DNA of 64,000 nt, taken from contig NC_088872.1 of NCBI RefSeq assembly GCF_032884065.1, positions 34,630,917-34,694,916 of the forward strand, in the 5' to 3' direction. The notes under the pieces are model-generated. The model searched no databases. It saw only the letters and a list, made by a program, of their open reading frames with translations, and was not told the DNA's origin. Both the position numbers and the translations under genes were made by a program. Below are positions 1 to 10,249 of this stretch, piece after piece; within the stretch, counting starts at the first letter, position 1; each line of letters opens with the position of its first letter. The DNA is from Artemia franciscana. Lineage: Eukaryota > Arthropoda > Branchiopoda > Anostraca > Artemiidae.

Positions 1-146
1 GTCTGCAATTACTGTGAACCAAAAGAATCTGAAATCTACCAAAAACAAATTAGTCAAATGAATGCACTTGAAGAAAAATTCTCTAAACTCTGGACTCAAT
101 GTCAACGCTGTCAAGGAAGTTTACACGAAGATATTCTTTGCACCAG
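1..146 (+). CDS. POLD1: DNA polymerase delta catalytic subunit, penultimate exon (partial)
   Basis: The reading frame opens at base 1 and runs into a GT donor (AG|GTTTGT) at 147. It encodes the C-terminal metal-binding tail of the replicative polymerase delta catalytic subunit, which copies DNA in the nucleus together with PCNA and the accessory subunits. Visible landmarks are CNYC near the start (second Cys pair of the CysA zinc module), the conserved stretch LNALEE-like '[18 protein letters not shown]', and [11 protein letters not shown]. The C-x2-C plus the Cys of 'LCT' are three of the four ligands of the CysB module, which binds a 4Fe-4S cluster in this family. The last codon is split: AG at 145-146 joins C at 4678 to make Ser. 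Upstream exons lie outside the window. Identification rests on strong recall of the conserved animal POLD1 tail; splicing is inferred from perfect frame continuity with the next exon. Confidence 0.93.
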
Positions 147-274
147 GTTTGTTTCATCTCAATACTATTGTTCGTTATTTATTTGTTATTATTTGTTGTT
201 CTTATTTGTTATTACTTGTTTTTGTTTTTTTTTACAATGAGAGTTGCCCCATTATTTGGACGGGTAACTTTTGG

Positions 275-280
<6 letters not shown>

Positions 281-348
<68 letters not shown>
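281..348. repeat. (TA)n microsatellite, left flank of Helitron
   Basis: Uninterrupted TA dinucleotides. The tract continues at 1588 beyond the Helitron, so one (TA)n locus appears to have been split by the insertion. Confidence 0.95.
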
Positions 349-351
<3 letters not shown>

Positions 352-1101
352 ATATATATAAAAATAAGTTGTCTGTCTGTGGATCTGTGGATCAGGTGAC
401 GTCATGTTTCTGTGTCGGCTGACGTCATGTTTTCGACTGACGAAATTACGAAATTACATTGGGACACAAATGACGACCAGGACACCGGCACATAGGGAAT
501 ATAAATGACGACCGGGACACTCAAAGAGAAAGCGACCGGGACACAAGGAATGTTCAATTAGCAATCACCATCAACAAAACACCGTCAACAAACCATCACA
601 AATGACGACCGGGACACAGGGAGTATAAATGACGACCAGGACATAAGTAAAAAAAAACTAAAAAAAAAAGGTAAAAACTACAAAAAAACTAAAAAGAAAA
701 AAACAAACTAAAAACTAATAAAAAAACTAAAAAAGCTAAAAAACTAAAAAAACTAAAAAATAAAAAAAACTAAAAAAAGGAAACAAAAAGAAAAATAAAG
801 GAGAAAAACAAAACTAGAAAAATAAAAATAAAAAAAAAACTAAAAAGAAAAAAGAAAAAAAAACTAAAAAAATGTAAAAACCAAAAAAAAACTAAAAAGA
901 AAAAAAGGGGAAAAATACAAAAATTTATTTCATCATTTACCATTTCAAAAACGAATGTATATACAGACTGGGACACCGGAATACAAATGACGACCGGGAC
1001 ACAGGGAATATAAATGACGACCGGGACACAGGGACACAACTACAACGGGGACGCCGGGGGGCGCAGGGGGATATATAAATGACGATGGGGACACAGAGAA
1101 T

Positions 1102-1155
1102 GTTCGATTAGCAATCACCATCAACAAAGCTCAAGGGCAATCATTAGAATCATGA
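1102..1155 (+). pseudogene. Helitron helicase remnant
   Basis: Reads VRLAITINKAQGQSLES then a stop. This matches helicase motif text LAFAITINKAQGQSLE in the minus-strand Helitron copy at 60.5 kb. A shorter relic of the same motif is at about 549-590. Too short to function; it shows that the element derives from an autonomous Helitron by internal deletion. Confidence 0.75.
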
Positions 1156-1552
1156 GTTATAACTAAAAAAAAACTAAAAAAAAAGGCAGAAAACTAAAAC
1201 CTAAAAAAAAGACCAATTCAAAAACGAATGTATATACAGACTGGGACACCGGGACACGAATGACGACCGGGACACCGGGACACAAGGAATATCAATGACG
1301 CCCGGGACCCTCAAAGAGAATTCACAGACTGGGACACCGGGACATAAATGACGACCGGAACACATGGAATATAAATGACGACCGGGACACCGGGGGGCAC
1401 ACGGAGATATATAAATGACGACATATATCTATCTATATTCACAGGTGGGACATAGGGACACAACTACAATGGCGCGTAACTAATATGGCGCGTAACGACT
1501 TACGCGCGCGGGGGGGCTTGGGGGGGGCGCGAAGCGCTCCCACCAACTAGGT

Positions 1553-1581
1553 GTTGGGGTGGCGCGAAGCGCCACCCCAAC
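1553..1581 (+). other. Helitron 3' subterminal hairpin
   Basis: GTTGGGGTGGCGC, loop GAA, then its exact complement, followed by AG and CTAG. The same 29 bases recur at 59353-59381. Hairpins at this position are thought to mark the end of the transferred strand during rolling-circle transposition. Confidence 0.85.
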
Positions 1582-1586
1582 AGCTA

Positions 1587-1587
<1 letters not shown>

Positions 1588-1652
<65 letters not shown>
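1588..1652. repeat. (TA)n microsatellite, right flank of Helitron
   Basis: TA dinucleotides starting immediately after CTAG. Confidence 0.95.
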
Positions 1653-1653
<1 letters not shown>

Positions 1654-1656
<3 letters not shown>

Positions 1657-1971
1657 GAAATCACAGGTAATATACGTTTTAATGCCGTTTAGGGAAATAA
1701 GATACAGAATTTACTTTTAATGTTAGTATCAATTGAGTTAATGCCATTTGATTGATCGATAATGCCATCAGGTTCTGGGACTTTTGTCGAATACTTGTTA
1801 ATAGCCCTAAATGAGGGTCTACAAATATTTGATATTTTTCCATTACTTTTGGACGTCATCATGGTAATGTTTGTCACATTTTATTGCTCCCTGTAATTTT
1901 TTTCTGACGCTATAACGAGTTAGTGAGGCTTAGTGACACGTGTCTTTCTTTTGTTTATCGCCACATAAAAA
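1654..1971. repeat. Dispersed repeat, second copy at 62530-62846
   Basis: About 320 bases closely match 62530-62846, and in both places a (TA)n tract lies directly to the left. On the minus strand both copies keep an open frame of about 60 codons (1689-1877 here) starting MTN(I/M)TMMTSKSNGKI. The differences between copies change amino acids as often as not, so coding selection is not evident. Family unknown. Confidence 0.7.
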
Positions 1972-2223
1972 TATCCAGTAGCACAATTATTTTGACAGAG
2001 ATGAATTATTACGAGTGCAGGTGCTCGTTATGACGTACTGTTAGCTATAAACTATCCTTTATAATGTGTTCCTTTCAGAAGCTGGATTTCTTTTACTGAC
2101 CATGTGCTTCTCTCACTTCACTGCTTTTGGTACCTTTGGCAGGTTAGGTCGAAAGCAAAACACATGTCTTTAAAGTTTAGTTACTTGTCAAAGATTAATG
2201 ATACAATCTTGTGGTATATTACA

Positions 2224-3960
2224 TTAAAAAAACAAGTTTTTCTAACTGAAAATAAGGAGCGACATTAAAACTTAAAACTAACAGAAATTACTCCGTATAT
2301 GAAATGGGTTGTCCCCTCCGCAATCCCTCGCTCTTTATGCTAAAGCTTTTAATTGTTTTAAAAAGCAGAATTGTGGTAAAGAGTCAAACCTTAGCGTAAA
2401 GAGCGAAGGATTGCGGAGGGGACAACCCATTTCATATACGGAGTAATTTCTGTTCGTTTTAAGTTTTAATGTCGCTCCTTACTTTCAGTTAGAAAAACTT
2501 GTTTTTTTAATGTAATTTCTGAACGTTTTTGAATTAATGCATGTTTGATTTTGGCTCTCCACACATAAATTATTAAAATGAAATTTACATTTTAATTCCT
2601 TTTTTGGCTAAATGGCTTTCTCTTAGTTCTGATCAGACGATTTTGAGAAATAAGGGATGGGGAGGAGGCCTAGTTGCCATGCAATTTTTCGGTTACACAA
2701 AAAGGCAACTATAAATTTTATTTTTTGACGAATTTTTTTATTAGTAAAAAATATACGTAACTTAAGAATTAACTTACGTAACAAACTTTCATATTCTTAA
2801 ATTTTTATTATGTATATGAGGGGGTTTGTACCCTCGTTAATACCTCGCTCTTTACACTAAATCGTAAGTTTTGTGCCGATTCTGTAAGAATGACCCCTGA
2901 ATCAGAAAGGCCGTAGAATAAATAGTTGAAATTACTAAAAATACTATAGCATAAAGAGTGAGGCATTTATCTCCTCCTAAATACCTCGCTCTTTATGCTA
3001 AAGTATTTTTAGAACCCCTCATATGCGTAATAATCTCTGTTCGTTTTAAGTTTCAATGCTACTCCTTACTTTCAATTGAAAAAACTTTTCCATGTTTATT
3101 TTTTCATTGTTTTTTATAGTAATATTAGAAAATCCTGCGCCCTTTTCATTGAATTTTTCTTCCCCCAAGACTTATTTCTCCAAGGAAAGCTCCTCCCACA
3201 TAGCCCCCTCCCCTCAACCCCACCCCCAAAACCAAAAAAAATCCCCTGAAAACGACTGTACACTTCCCAATAACCATTATTATATGTAAACACTGGTCGA
3301 AGTTTGTAACTTGCAGCCCCTCCCCCAGGGACTGTGGGGGAGTAAGTCATTCCCAAAGACATAGTTATTATGGTTTTTGACTATGCGGAACAAAATGGCT
3401 ATCTCAAAATTTTGATCTGTTGACTTTGGAGAAAAATGAGCGTGGCTGGGGGCCTTGGTGCCCTAAAATTTTTTTGGTCACTTAAAAAGGGCACTAGAAC
3501 TTTTCATTTCCGTTAGAATGAGCCCTCTTGCAACATTCTAGGATCACTTGGTCGATACGATGACCCCTGAGAAAAAAAACAAAAAAAAAAACAAATAAAC
3601 ACGCACTCGTGATTTGTCTTCTTGCAAAAAAATACGAAATTCCACATTTTTGTAGATAGGAGCTTGAAAATTTTGCTATAGGGTTCTCTGATACGCCGAA
3701 TGCGATGGTGTGATTTTCGTTAAGATTCTGTGACTTTTAGGGGGTGTTTTCCCCTATTTTCTAAAATAAGACAAATTTTCTCAGGCTCGTAACTTTTGAT
3801 GACAAATACCAAATTTGATGAAACTTATTTATTTAAAATCAGCATGAAAATCCGATTCTTTTGATGTAAATTTTAGCATCAGAATTTTGTTATTTAGAGT
3901 TTCGTTTACTATTGAGCCGGGTCGCTCCTTACTACAGTTCGTTACCACGAACTGTTTGAC
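2224..3960 (+). mobile_element. Foldback repeat element, near full length
   Basis: Opens with a large inverted repeat (2226-2507). The left arm runs to about 2345 and the right arm from about 2393, with only three mismatches over the central 88 positions. A second small hairpin built on the same 'ctcgctctttatgc' text lies at 2940-3005. The body contains blocks found in the copies at 16.8, 25.3, 50.7, 53.2, 55.6 and 57.2 kb. It ends with the 20 bp near-palindrome CAGTTCGTTACCACGAACTG (3935-3954). I see no transposase frame, so it is probably non-autonomous. The superfamily is not identifiable by eye. Confidence 0.75.
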
Positions 3961-4677
3961 AAGGAAGCTGGGGATGAGATACTGATGTACGTCCCTGATG
4001 TATAGGTCCAAATATAGCTGAAAATGCATCAGAGCGTGGGTGTTCATGTTGAGCTTATAGATGGCCTTTAAGATCTTGGGACATGGTTGCACAACAAGCT
4101 AAAGTGTAATATCTCGTGTATTGAAGATAAAAATAGAGAGAGGTCCAAGCTCCTTCGCACTATGAGGTGCGTCTTCAAATGGTATTATGACTTTGAGACA
4201 TGTTTTGACTAGGGACTTTTAGAACATGGAATATACAGAGACTATCCTAATGGAAGATGGGTCTCAAAGGGCAGATTTTAAAGGAGTTCTAATTTTAAAA
4301 AAAAAATCTAAGCGCTTGGACTTGAAGATTGTATTTTTTAATGCACAGCCGAGTGAAACTGAAACTTCCAACTCTAAACTAAACTAGTAATCAAGATTTT
4401 AGGCTTTCAGTAAATTTGGCTTGAACCACTCAAATAAATATGGCCGTTGACTCCAGCTAGTGATACCGTTTCCTATCCCTGTTTTCAAGCAAAATTTTGA
4501 ATCCCCACCCCTTCTTTCCAACGTTTTGAAATTTAAATTTGCTCATCAATACTTGGAAGAATACAAACGTACTATTAGCGTCATTCAGTCATTATTATCA
4601 TGTTGAACTCCTTATATATCACAATATTACGATATTTCTCTTTGCAATTAACCGTGCTATCTTGCCTTTATTTTCAG

Positions 4678-4771
4678 CCGAGACTGTCCGATTTTCTATA
4701 TGCGAAAGAAAGTCCAAAAAGATCTGTCCGAGCAAGAGAAGACAATGCGTCGATTTCAAGATGAGTTTTAA
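4678..4771 (+). CDS. POLD1: DNA polymerase delta catalytic subunit, terminal exon
   Basis: Starts directly after an AG acceptor with a polypyrimidine tract and completes the split Ser codon. It then reads [20 protein letters not shown] and a short tail ending RRFQDEF before TAA at 4769-4771. The Cys in RDCPIF is the fourth ligand of the CysB 4Fe-4S module begun in the previous exon, so the module C-x2-C-x9-C-x4-C is complete. The [11 protein letters not shown] block is near-invariant in animal polymerase delta. The tail after RRF is short, as the family allows. No frameshift or stop interrupts it, so the gene looks functional despite its TE-filled last intron. Confidence 0.94.
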
Positions 4772-4844
4772 ATTGAGAAGAAGATCTTGACGAGGATTAA
4801 TTGAATATTTTGTATTTTATAATCATTTTTCCAGCGAAATTAGC

Positions 4845-4850
4845 AATAAA
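4845..4850 (+). promoter_or_regulatory. Poly(A) signal of POLD1
   Basis: AATAAA lies 74 bases after the POLD1 stop codon, in an AT-rich 3' UTR. It is the first canonical signal downstream. Confidence 0.7.
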
Positions 4851-5220
4851 ATGGATCTGCTATTTCTGTTATAACTTAAGGTTTGAAACCAACAACTTTC
4901 AATGTCCTTGGAGATTCTGAACGTACCGCAGAAATATTTGAAACTGCTCCGTTAAAAAATTTAAAGCTCTACTCGGCAGGTTTGACACCAAAACTGTGGA
5001 GTCGCTAAATCCAAGATGCTGAGTTTCACGCCGTGAAAAATACTTTTTTTCGTCCACCTTTTTCTATTTTATAAATATGGCTCCAACCCTGACTCCCAAA
5101 ATTCAAGATGCCTGACTCTTCCTTTTGAATAATAGTTAGGACTCCCTAAATTTGGGTCTCTTGTGGTTATAGTGATGCAGCTGTGGTTCTGCGTCAAATT
5201 GTTGAACAACAATACCTGTA

Positions 5221-5631
5221 ATATACTTGAACAAAAGTGTCAACTGTGATGCCTTAGATGTGGGGTTTACTGATATGATATATGTTCCAAATAGACTTAT
5301 CATACAAAGTACAAACTGTTTTATTTCGCCTCTGCAAGTTAAATGTCTGGTTGACTCAGACGTGGAATGTCACCTGCAATTGGATTTTGACCCTCAAGAA
5401 TAAATTTCTTCGGAAATTCAAGAGCTACAAAACATGTCTGATTTTTTTTAAAAAAGAACAATTATTTTTGTTTGTTAAGACATATCAGAAACTATATTTA
5501 CTCTAAAATTTCTGGAAAAACTTAAAATTAAAGAGCAACAATTTCGGGCTCGGTTATCCAACATGGCTAACCGTAACATATCATTCGATGACATTTTCTG
5601 TGGTAAACAGTGCACACCATTGAGTGTATAA
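5221..5631 (+). pseudogene. Degraded reading frame, unknown product
   Basis: One frame carries about 137 codons with only three internal stops (5401, 5449 and about 5476) before TAA at 5629. That is fewer stops than this AT-rich DNA would give by chance. Recognisable text includes VNCDALDVGFTDMIYVPN and, at the end, EKLKIKEQQFRARLSNMANR followed by FDDIFCGKQCTPLSV. I do not recognise the family. The 3' part overlaps a repeat also present at about 10250-10780, so it may be part of an old mobile element rather than a host gene. Confidence 0.3.
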
Positions 5632-6030
5632 AAAGAAAAAAAAACATGATTCAAAGACAAATTATGGTAGTGTGTTTGTTCCTTAACACAATTCTAAGCC
5701 TTTCCCACCCCGCCTCCACGACTTCGATGTTTGGTTATTTCTACTAAATGTGCATTTAGAAATAAAACTAGATACTTAAATAGTTTAGCCTTTATAAAAA
5801 AAGCAGCCAAAGGTAATGGATGGCCAGTGGGTACTTTTTATTTTCACATGGAGAGGTTTTTCAGTTAATTGGTCTTCCCTGTCTCTTAATCACTTTAAAC
5901 CGAAGTTTCACTTTTGTGTGACGATTTTTTTTTACACAGTAAACTATGACTATTGGAAATATGTGTTAATCACCATCTCCTGAACTCCTTTCTCTGTTCG
6001 TTAAACTGTTAAATTTTGAAGCTTAAGTGT
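5540..6030. repeat. Diverged dispersed repeat, paired with 10250-10780
   Basis: Shared blocks in the same order: 'acatggctaa', 'gatga..t.tgtg.tgtggtaa', 'attatggtagtgtgt..gttcctta.cacaa', 'caccccgc' and 'gcaatcaaaggtaa.ggatg'. Divergence and indels are substantial, so this is an old family. Confidence 0.55.
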
Positions 6031-6148
6031 TGATTACTGCTGTTTCCAGAATAAGTGGAGAGCTGTCACTAACTCATCATCGATTATGTAGGTTTAGTGC
6101 AAATGATCTTCTCCAATTGTACCTGGAAGATTTAGGCCTATTAGAACC

Positions 6149-6352
6149 ATGAGCCTTTTAAGGTTCAAGGTACCAGCTCTGCTACACAAAGACTCTCTGA
6201 CCCCTTTCCTTACTATCCGGAAAGCAGCTATGAAGGAAAAATATTCCAAAACAAATGAGGCTTTAGACGAACCAATTCTGTCAATTGAAGATGTTATTGT
6301 TAAAATAATATCTACTACAAAATATAACCACTATCAGATCTTGGATTTGTGA
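6149..6352 (+). CDS. Short unassigned ORF (67 codons)
   Basis: Begins MSLLRFKVPALLHKDSLTPF and contains a serine- and lysine-containing stretch with IEDVIVKII near the end. A preceding open stretch in another frame (about 6050-6140) reads GELSLTHHRLCRFSANDLLQ. I do not recognise it and there is no splice or promoter evidence. It may be a relic of a mobile element. Confidence 0.15.
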   Translation: MSLLRFKVPALLHKDSLTPFLTIRKAAMKEKYSKTNEALDEPILSIEDVIVKIISTTKYNHYQILDL

Positions 6353-6819
6353 TTTAATCTCAGAAAATTGTTCTAAAATCATGTCAATGGATATAAATTT
6401 TGGAGCTATATTAAATGCACCTCCGTAGACAACAATTTAAAAAGCTCAGGATTGAGCACCTAAGCAGTTTTCTGAAAACTTCTTAACAATTCTGGAATTG
6501 GCTTGAACGCAATAAATCCTTATTCCAGTCTTCCCTGGTGGTCAGCAGTAGATGTAAGGCGTTTTTTTTGTCGGGAGACAGGCTATTTGAAAACATAAGC
6601 ATTAAAAAACATACATGGTGATTTTTCAGCCGAATTAGACATGATATCTGATGCTATACAGGACCTTTAGTGATGGTTGGAAATTGCTAGTTATGTGCCT
6701 AAACCAATTGATCCCATTACAGTTAATAGATATTTAACTAATGACACAAAAGAAAAGGTTGGAATACTGTGAGTAAGCGTTACGTGAAAATTGTCACAGG
6801 TCAGTGGTCTTCAAAAAAA

Positions 6820-7830
6820 GGCAATTCCATCCCTCATCCCTCCATCAAAATAAACTCATCCGTCTATCAAAACAAACTAATCCCTAATCCTCTCAGTCAA
6901 TCTTCTCAAACAAACTCCTTCCTCCATCGGTCATCCCTCCATGAAAACAGACTCATCCCTCCATCAAAGAAAACTCGTTCTTCTATCCGCCATCCCTCCA
7001 TCGAAACAAACTCATCCCTGCTTTGAAACAAAATCATGCATCCATCAAAACATGCATATCCCTTCATCCTAGGATCAACACAAACTAATCCCTTTACTAA
7101 AACAAACTCTTCCTTCCATCTGTCATTCCTCCATCAAAATAAATTCTTTCCCCCATCCGTTATTCCTCTGTCAAAACAAACTCATCCCCTAGCCCCCATC
7201 CATCACCTTTCCATCCCTCTTCCGCCAATAAAAAAAAACTAATTCATCCATGCATCATTCCTCCATCAGCACAAAGGATTCATCTATTTGACAGAGGGAT
7301 GAGAGATGGAAGGCTTAATTTGTTTCGATGAGGGATTAGGCTATGCATGGAAGGATGAGTTTGTCGTGATGGAAGAATAAGTTTGTTTTGATGAAGGGGT
7401 ACGGGACGGAGGGATGAGGTTTTATTGAAGGATAGCGGATAGAGGGATGAGGTTTTATTGAAGGATAGCGGATAGAGGGATAACATAAAAAGAAAGAAGA
7501 TGATCAAAAACAGGGTTTTTACAGGCCAAACGAAAATACTGAAGAAACACAGAAAGCGAATATTTCGAAAGAATAGCCGCCTCTTTTCTTTCTTTATGTT
7601 ATGGCAGGCCAATGTGGTTTAAGAAATTATCTTTAATGGAGGGATTAGTTCGTTTTGATTTAGGGATGAGGGTAGAGGGGAGGGAGGTATGTTTTTCTTT
7701 GTACAGAGGTTACAAATAAAGGGATGAGTTGGTTTTGATGGAGGGACGGAATCAAACCAAATTCTTCCCTCCATCCGTCATCGATTCATCACTCATCCCA
7801 CAATCAAAACAAAACTCATCCCTCCATTAG
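6820..7830. repeat. Degenerate minisatellite with strand switches
   Basis: Units of about 22-27 bases, like TCCCTCCATCAAAACAAAC, repeat on the plus strand from 6820 to about 7275. From about 7285 to 7745 the same unit appears as its reverse complement (GATGGAGGGATGAG-type). After 7750 it returns to plus orientation until about 7830. The apparent ORFs here are low-complexity Ser/Pro/Lys by-products. A unique block at 7490-7615 interrupts the reverse part. Confidence 0.8.
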
Positions 7831-8042
7831 TGTACCAACTCTATTAGCTAATGTACTACTTCTGCCACAGAAAATATTGTGTGCTAAATATAGTGCACCA
7901 AAATACAGCGTACAAACTCCTCCTGCCATAACAAGCATGGTGGACAAAAATTTTATGTAAAAACTAATTATGTCACAAGAAATATGGTTTACTACCCATT
8001 CTTACCACAGCAAAAATAGCGTATCAAAATATGATATCCCAT
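7831..8042. repeat. Second degenerate minisatellite, left part
   Basis: Loose repeats built on 'caaatatggtgtaccaaaata' and 'actacttctgccacaa'. It resumes at 8706 after an inserted element. Confidence 0.6.
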
Positions 8043-8705
8043 CTGTTTTGGTCAGGCCTGGATTTACGCATAGGCCCGCTAAGCCCGGGCTTTTGTGCAT
8101 CTAAAGGTGCACAATGCCGAGAGGCATAAAAAAAAATACTGAGTGATTTTTTTATTAACAAAACTTGACTGATGTGATTGATCGTCGAAGTGCCAGGTGC
8201 ACATTGCTGCTGCACTGTCTATTCACAGAAAAGCGGTTTTAAAACAAAACACACATTCATTACCGCTTAAAAAACTGTCCGATGTCACCCAAGAATGGCA
8301 GCCGAGAGCTCGGTATCACCTCTCTCCTGTATTACTTTTGGCTCGTCACTCTTCAGTTGCCTTCTGTTGAGGGCATCTACTATCCCCGAATTTCAGCCAA
8401 TTTCCCTGTAAATCTCTGTTTCGCCCCGAAAAAAATTGCTTGGGCCTAGAGTCACCATAATGCTTCGGTCTAAGGGTATGGGTGCCCATATGGGGGGGGG
8501 CTCCATCCCCCCAGGCTGAATGACACTACATTAAATTTTATATTTTTGTTTTGAGATTTCTATTATGCGGCATTGGCCGCTTTTATTAATAAAATTTTGT
8601 TATATTAAGTGCCGATTTGACCAAATAAGCCCCCCCCCTCCTAAAATTCAGCTTATGGTGCCCATGCCTAGGGGCGTCAAAGATTTGAATCTGGCCCTGA
8701 CTTTC
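8043..8705. mobile_element. Candidate hAT-like non-autonomous DNA transposon
   Basis: Starts CAGGCCTGGATTTACGCATA at about 8055 and ends with text whose reverse complement begins TCAGGGCCAGATTCA at about 8690-8705. The termini are therefore short imperfect inverted repeats of the CAGGSCYGGATT type common in hAT elements. It interrupts a minisatellite. An 8 bp target duplication is not clear. No transposase frame is seen, and a C-rich/G-rich interior (8495-8515, 8629-8640) is typical of short hAT derivatives. Confidence 0.45.
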
Positions 8706-9050
8706 GCCACAATAACTATAGTATATCAAAATATTGTACACCTACCTTATAACCATTTGCGTCAGAGCCTGTATGGTGTACCAAATATGGTGCCCTAAAA
8801 TAAGGTGTAGCAACTACTTCTACCACCACCAATATTTTGTACAAACTTTTTATTCTACAAAAAAATAGTATGGCGCAGCAAATATTGTGTACAAACAACA
8901 TTTTACAATGGATATGGTGTGTCAAGCGTGATACGGTAAAATATTATCTATCAGCTACTTTTGCCATAAGAAATACAGTTTACAAAATATGGTGCACCAA
9001 AGTACCAGCTACTTCTACAACAACATCTATTGTTTAACAAAGTATTATTT
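8706..9050. repeat. Second degenerate minisatellite, right part
   Basis: Continues the 'tggtgtaccaaatatggtgc' / 'caactacttctaccacca' pattern seen at 7831-8042. Confidence 0.6.
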
Positions 9051-10249
9051 GCCAACTATTTCTGTCATATCATTAAATAAGCGTTTTACATCATTTTTAA
9101 TGCCCCATCTCAGAGCGTCCCGAAGAGATTGGAGCTAGACATGTTTACACTATGAACAACTTCTTAATTTTGAAGTAATTTATAATTTGATTTTTACCAT
9201 AGTACCATAGTAATTATATCATAATTATTTTTACGGTACCTAATGAGTACTAGTAATTAACACCATAGAGAATGATCTGACCAGCGGCGCCGGTATGTAC
9301 AAGATAATTAATTTCAAAAATCAAATGAATGTTTTTTTGTTTTTTTTTAATGAATATAAATAGGGACATGGAAACTTTACAAAAAAAAGCAAACACGTTT
9401 TTTTTAAATGAATGCAAATAGACCCCTCAAATACTTTGATGGTGGGGCGAGGATTGGAGGGGTAAATTTTTGATGAGAGGATTAATTTTCTTATTTAGGG
9501 ATTAGAAATGAGAGACGGTTCTTGTGATTTTCCCTCCTCCTACCCTTTCTGCACCTTTTTTCCGAGTAAGCCTGTGGAAATAATCTTTAAGTTACAAAAG
9601 AAACATTTTCTTTTTTTTTGAATAAAAGGTTGGCTATAATCTCACAGTGCCCATGCTCATGCTAATTACAAAAGAAAGCAGGTCAGAAACTTATTTCTAC
9701 ATTAACCCCCCTCCCTCAGATCCTCTTCTATGATTACCTGAGAGCTCGGGGAGTTCGAAAAGATAGAAAATACGAGTATGAAAAAGGGCTTTCAGACACA
9801 TCATCCGTGACTCCTTACCCCCTTTCCTACCGAGACGATGACTCAGAGGACCACTCTATAGTAGCTCATGCGTAGTTAAATTATGCATCAATGAGCATAA
9901 TTTTATCAAGCGTCAAGAGAATCGGAATTATTCGTTAAGTGAAATTTTAATATAAATGTCTGAATTAATCGTTTATTCTGTATGGACTACGTCAAACTTT
10001 AAGAATGACTGCAACCCGCGCGGTATTATTGCCTCTGAGTTTGGATGGCTCAAGGTATTGTTGGAGTATCCAAAATAAACACCCCGAAAAAACTTCCACA
10101 AATGCCCCCCCCCAAATTTGATGTTAGACCCTCAAAAATAATGTTTTTCAAAAATGTTAAAGTCACAAAAGTATTTCTGAATTTTCAGCTCGATGATGTT
10201 TGCTCTAAAGCTGATGGGAAAAGCCTTCAAAATAAAGGATAACATTCCC
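9051..10249. other. Unassigned stretch
   Basis: AT-rich DNA with T- and A-runs and a 65-codon frame at 10045-10242 that I do not recognise. No gene or repeat can be supported. Confidence 0.5.

Larger units (their letters stand above)
349..1587 (+). mobile_element. Non-autonomous Helitron, both termini present
   Basis: Begins TCTATATATATAAAAATAAG at 349 and ends CTAG at 1584-1587. A perfect 13 bp stem, 3 nt loop hairpin (1553-1581) sits 2 bases before CTAG. The element lies exactly between an A and a T of a (TA)n tract. TC start, CTAG end, subterminal hairpin and A|T insertion without target duplication are the hallmarks of Helitrons. The interior contains minisatellite copies of a motif like AATGACGACCGGGACAC (470-640, 960-1080, 1255-1400), an A-rich block (about 645-925) and a short remnant of the helicase (1102-1155). 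It encodes no intact protein. The 3' region 1441-1535 is shared, on the other strand, with 59875-60000 beside the helicase copy, so both belong to one family. Confidence 0.85.
147..4677 (+). other. Last intron of POLD1, filled with transposons
   Basis: Bounded by GTTTGT at 147 and TTTATTTTCAG at 4667-4677. It holds (TA)n (281-348 and 1588-1652), a Helitron (349-1587), a dispersed repeat (1654-1971) and a foldback element (2224-3960). The remaining stretches 1972-2223 and 3961-4660 contain only short frames, and I see no gene in them. Confidence 0.85.

Noticed and set aside
262-361. Long YIYIYI reading frames here and at 15.9, 28.9, 59.4 and 62.4 kb
   Set aside because: Direct translation of (TA)n microsatellites on both strands; no coding meaning.
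770-1039. Phe-rich minus-strand frame
   Set aside because: Product of the A-rich block of the Helitron.
470-1440. Regular GACGACCGGGACAC-type repeats resembling a CRISPR array
   Set aside because: Spacing is irregular, units run into each other, and they lie inside a eukaryotic Helitron.
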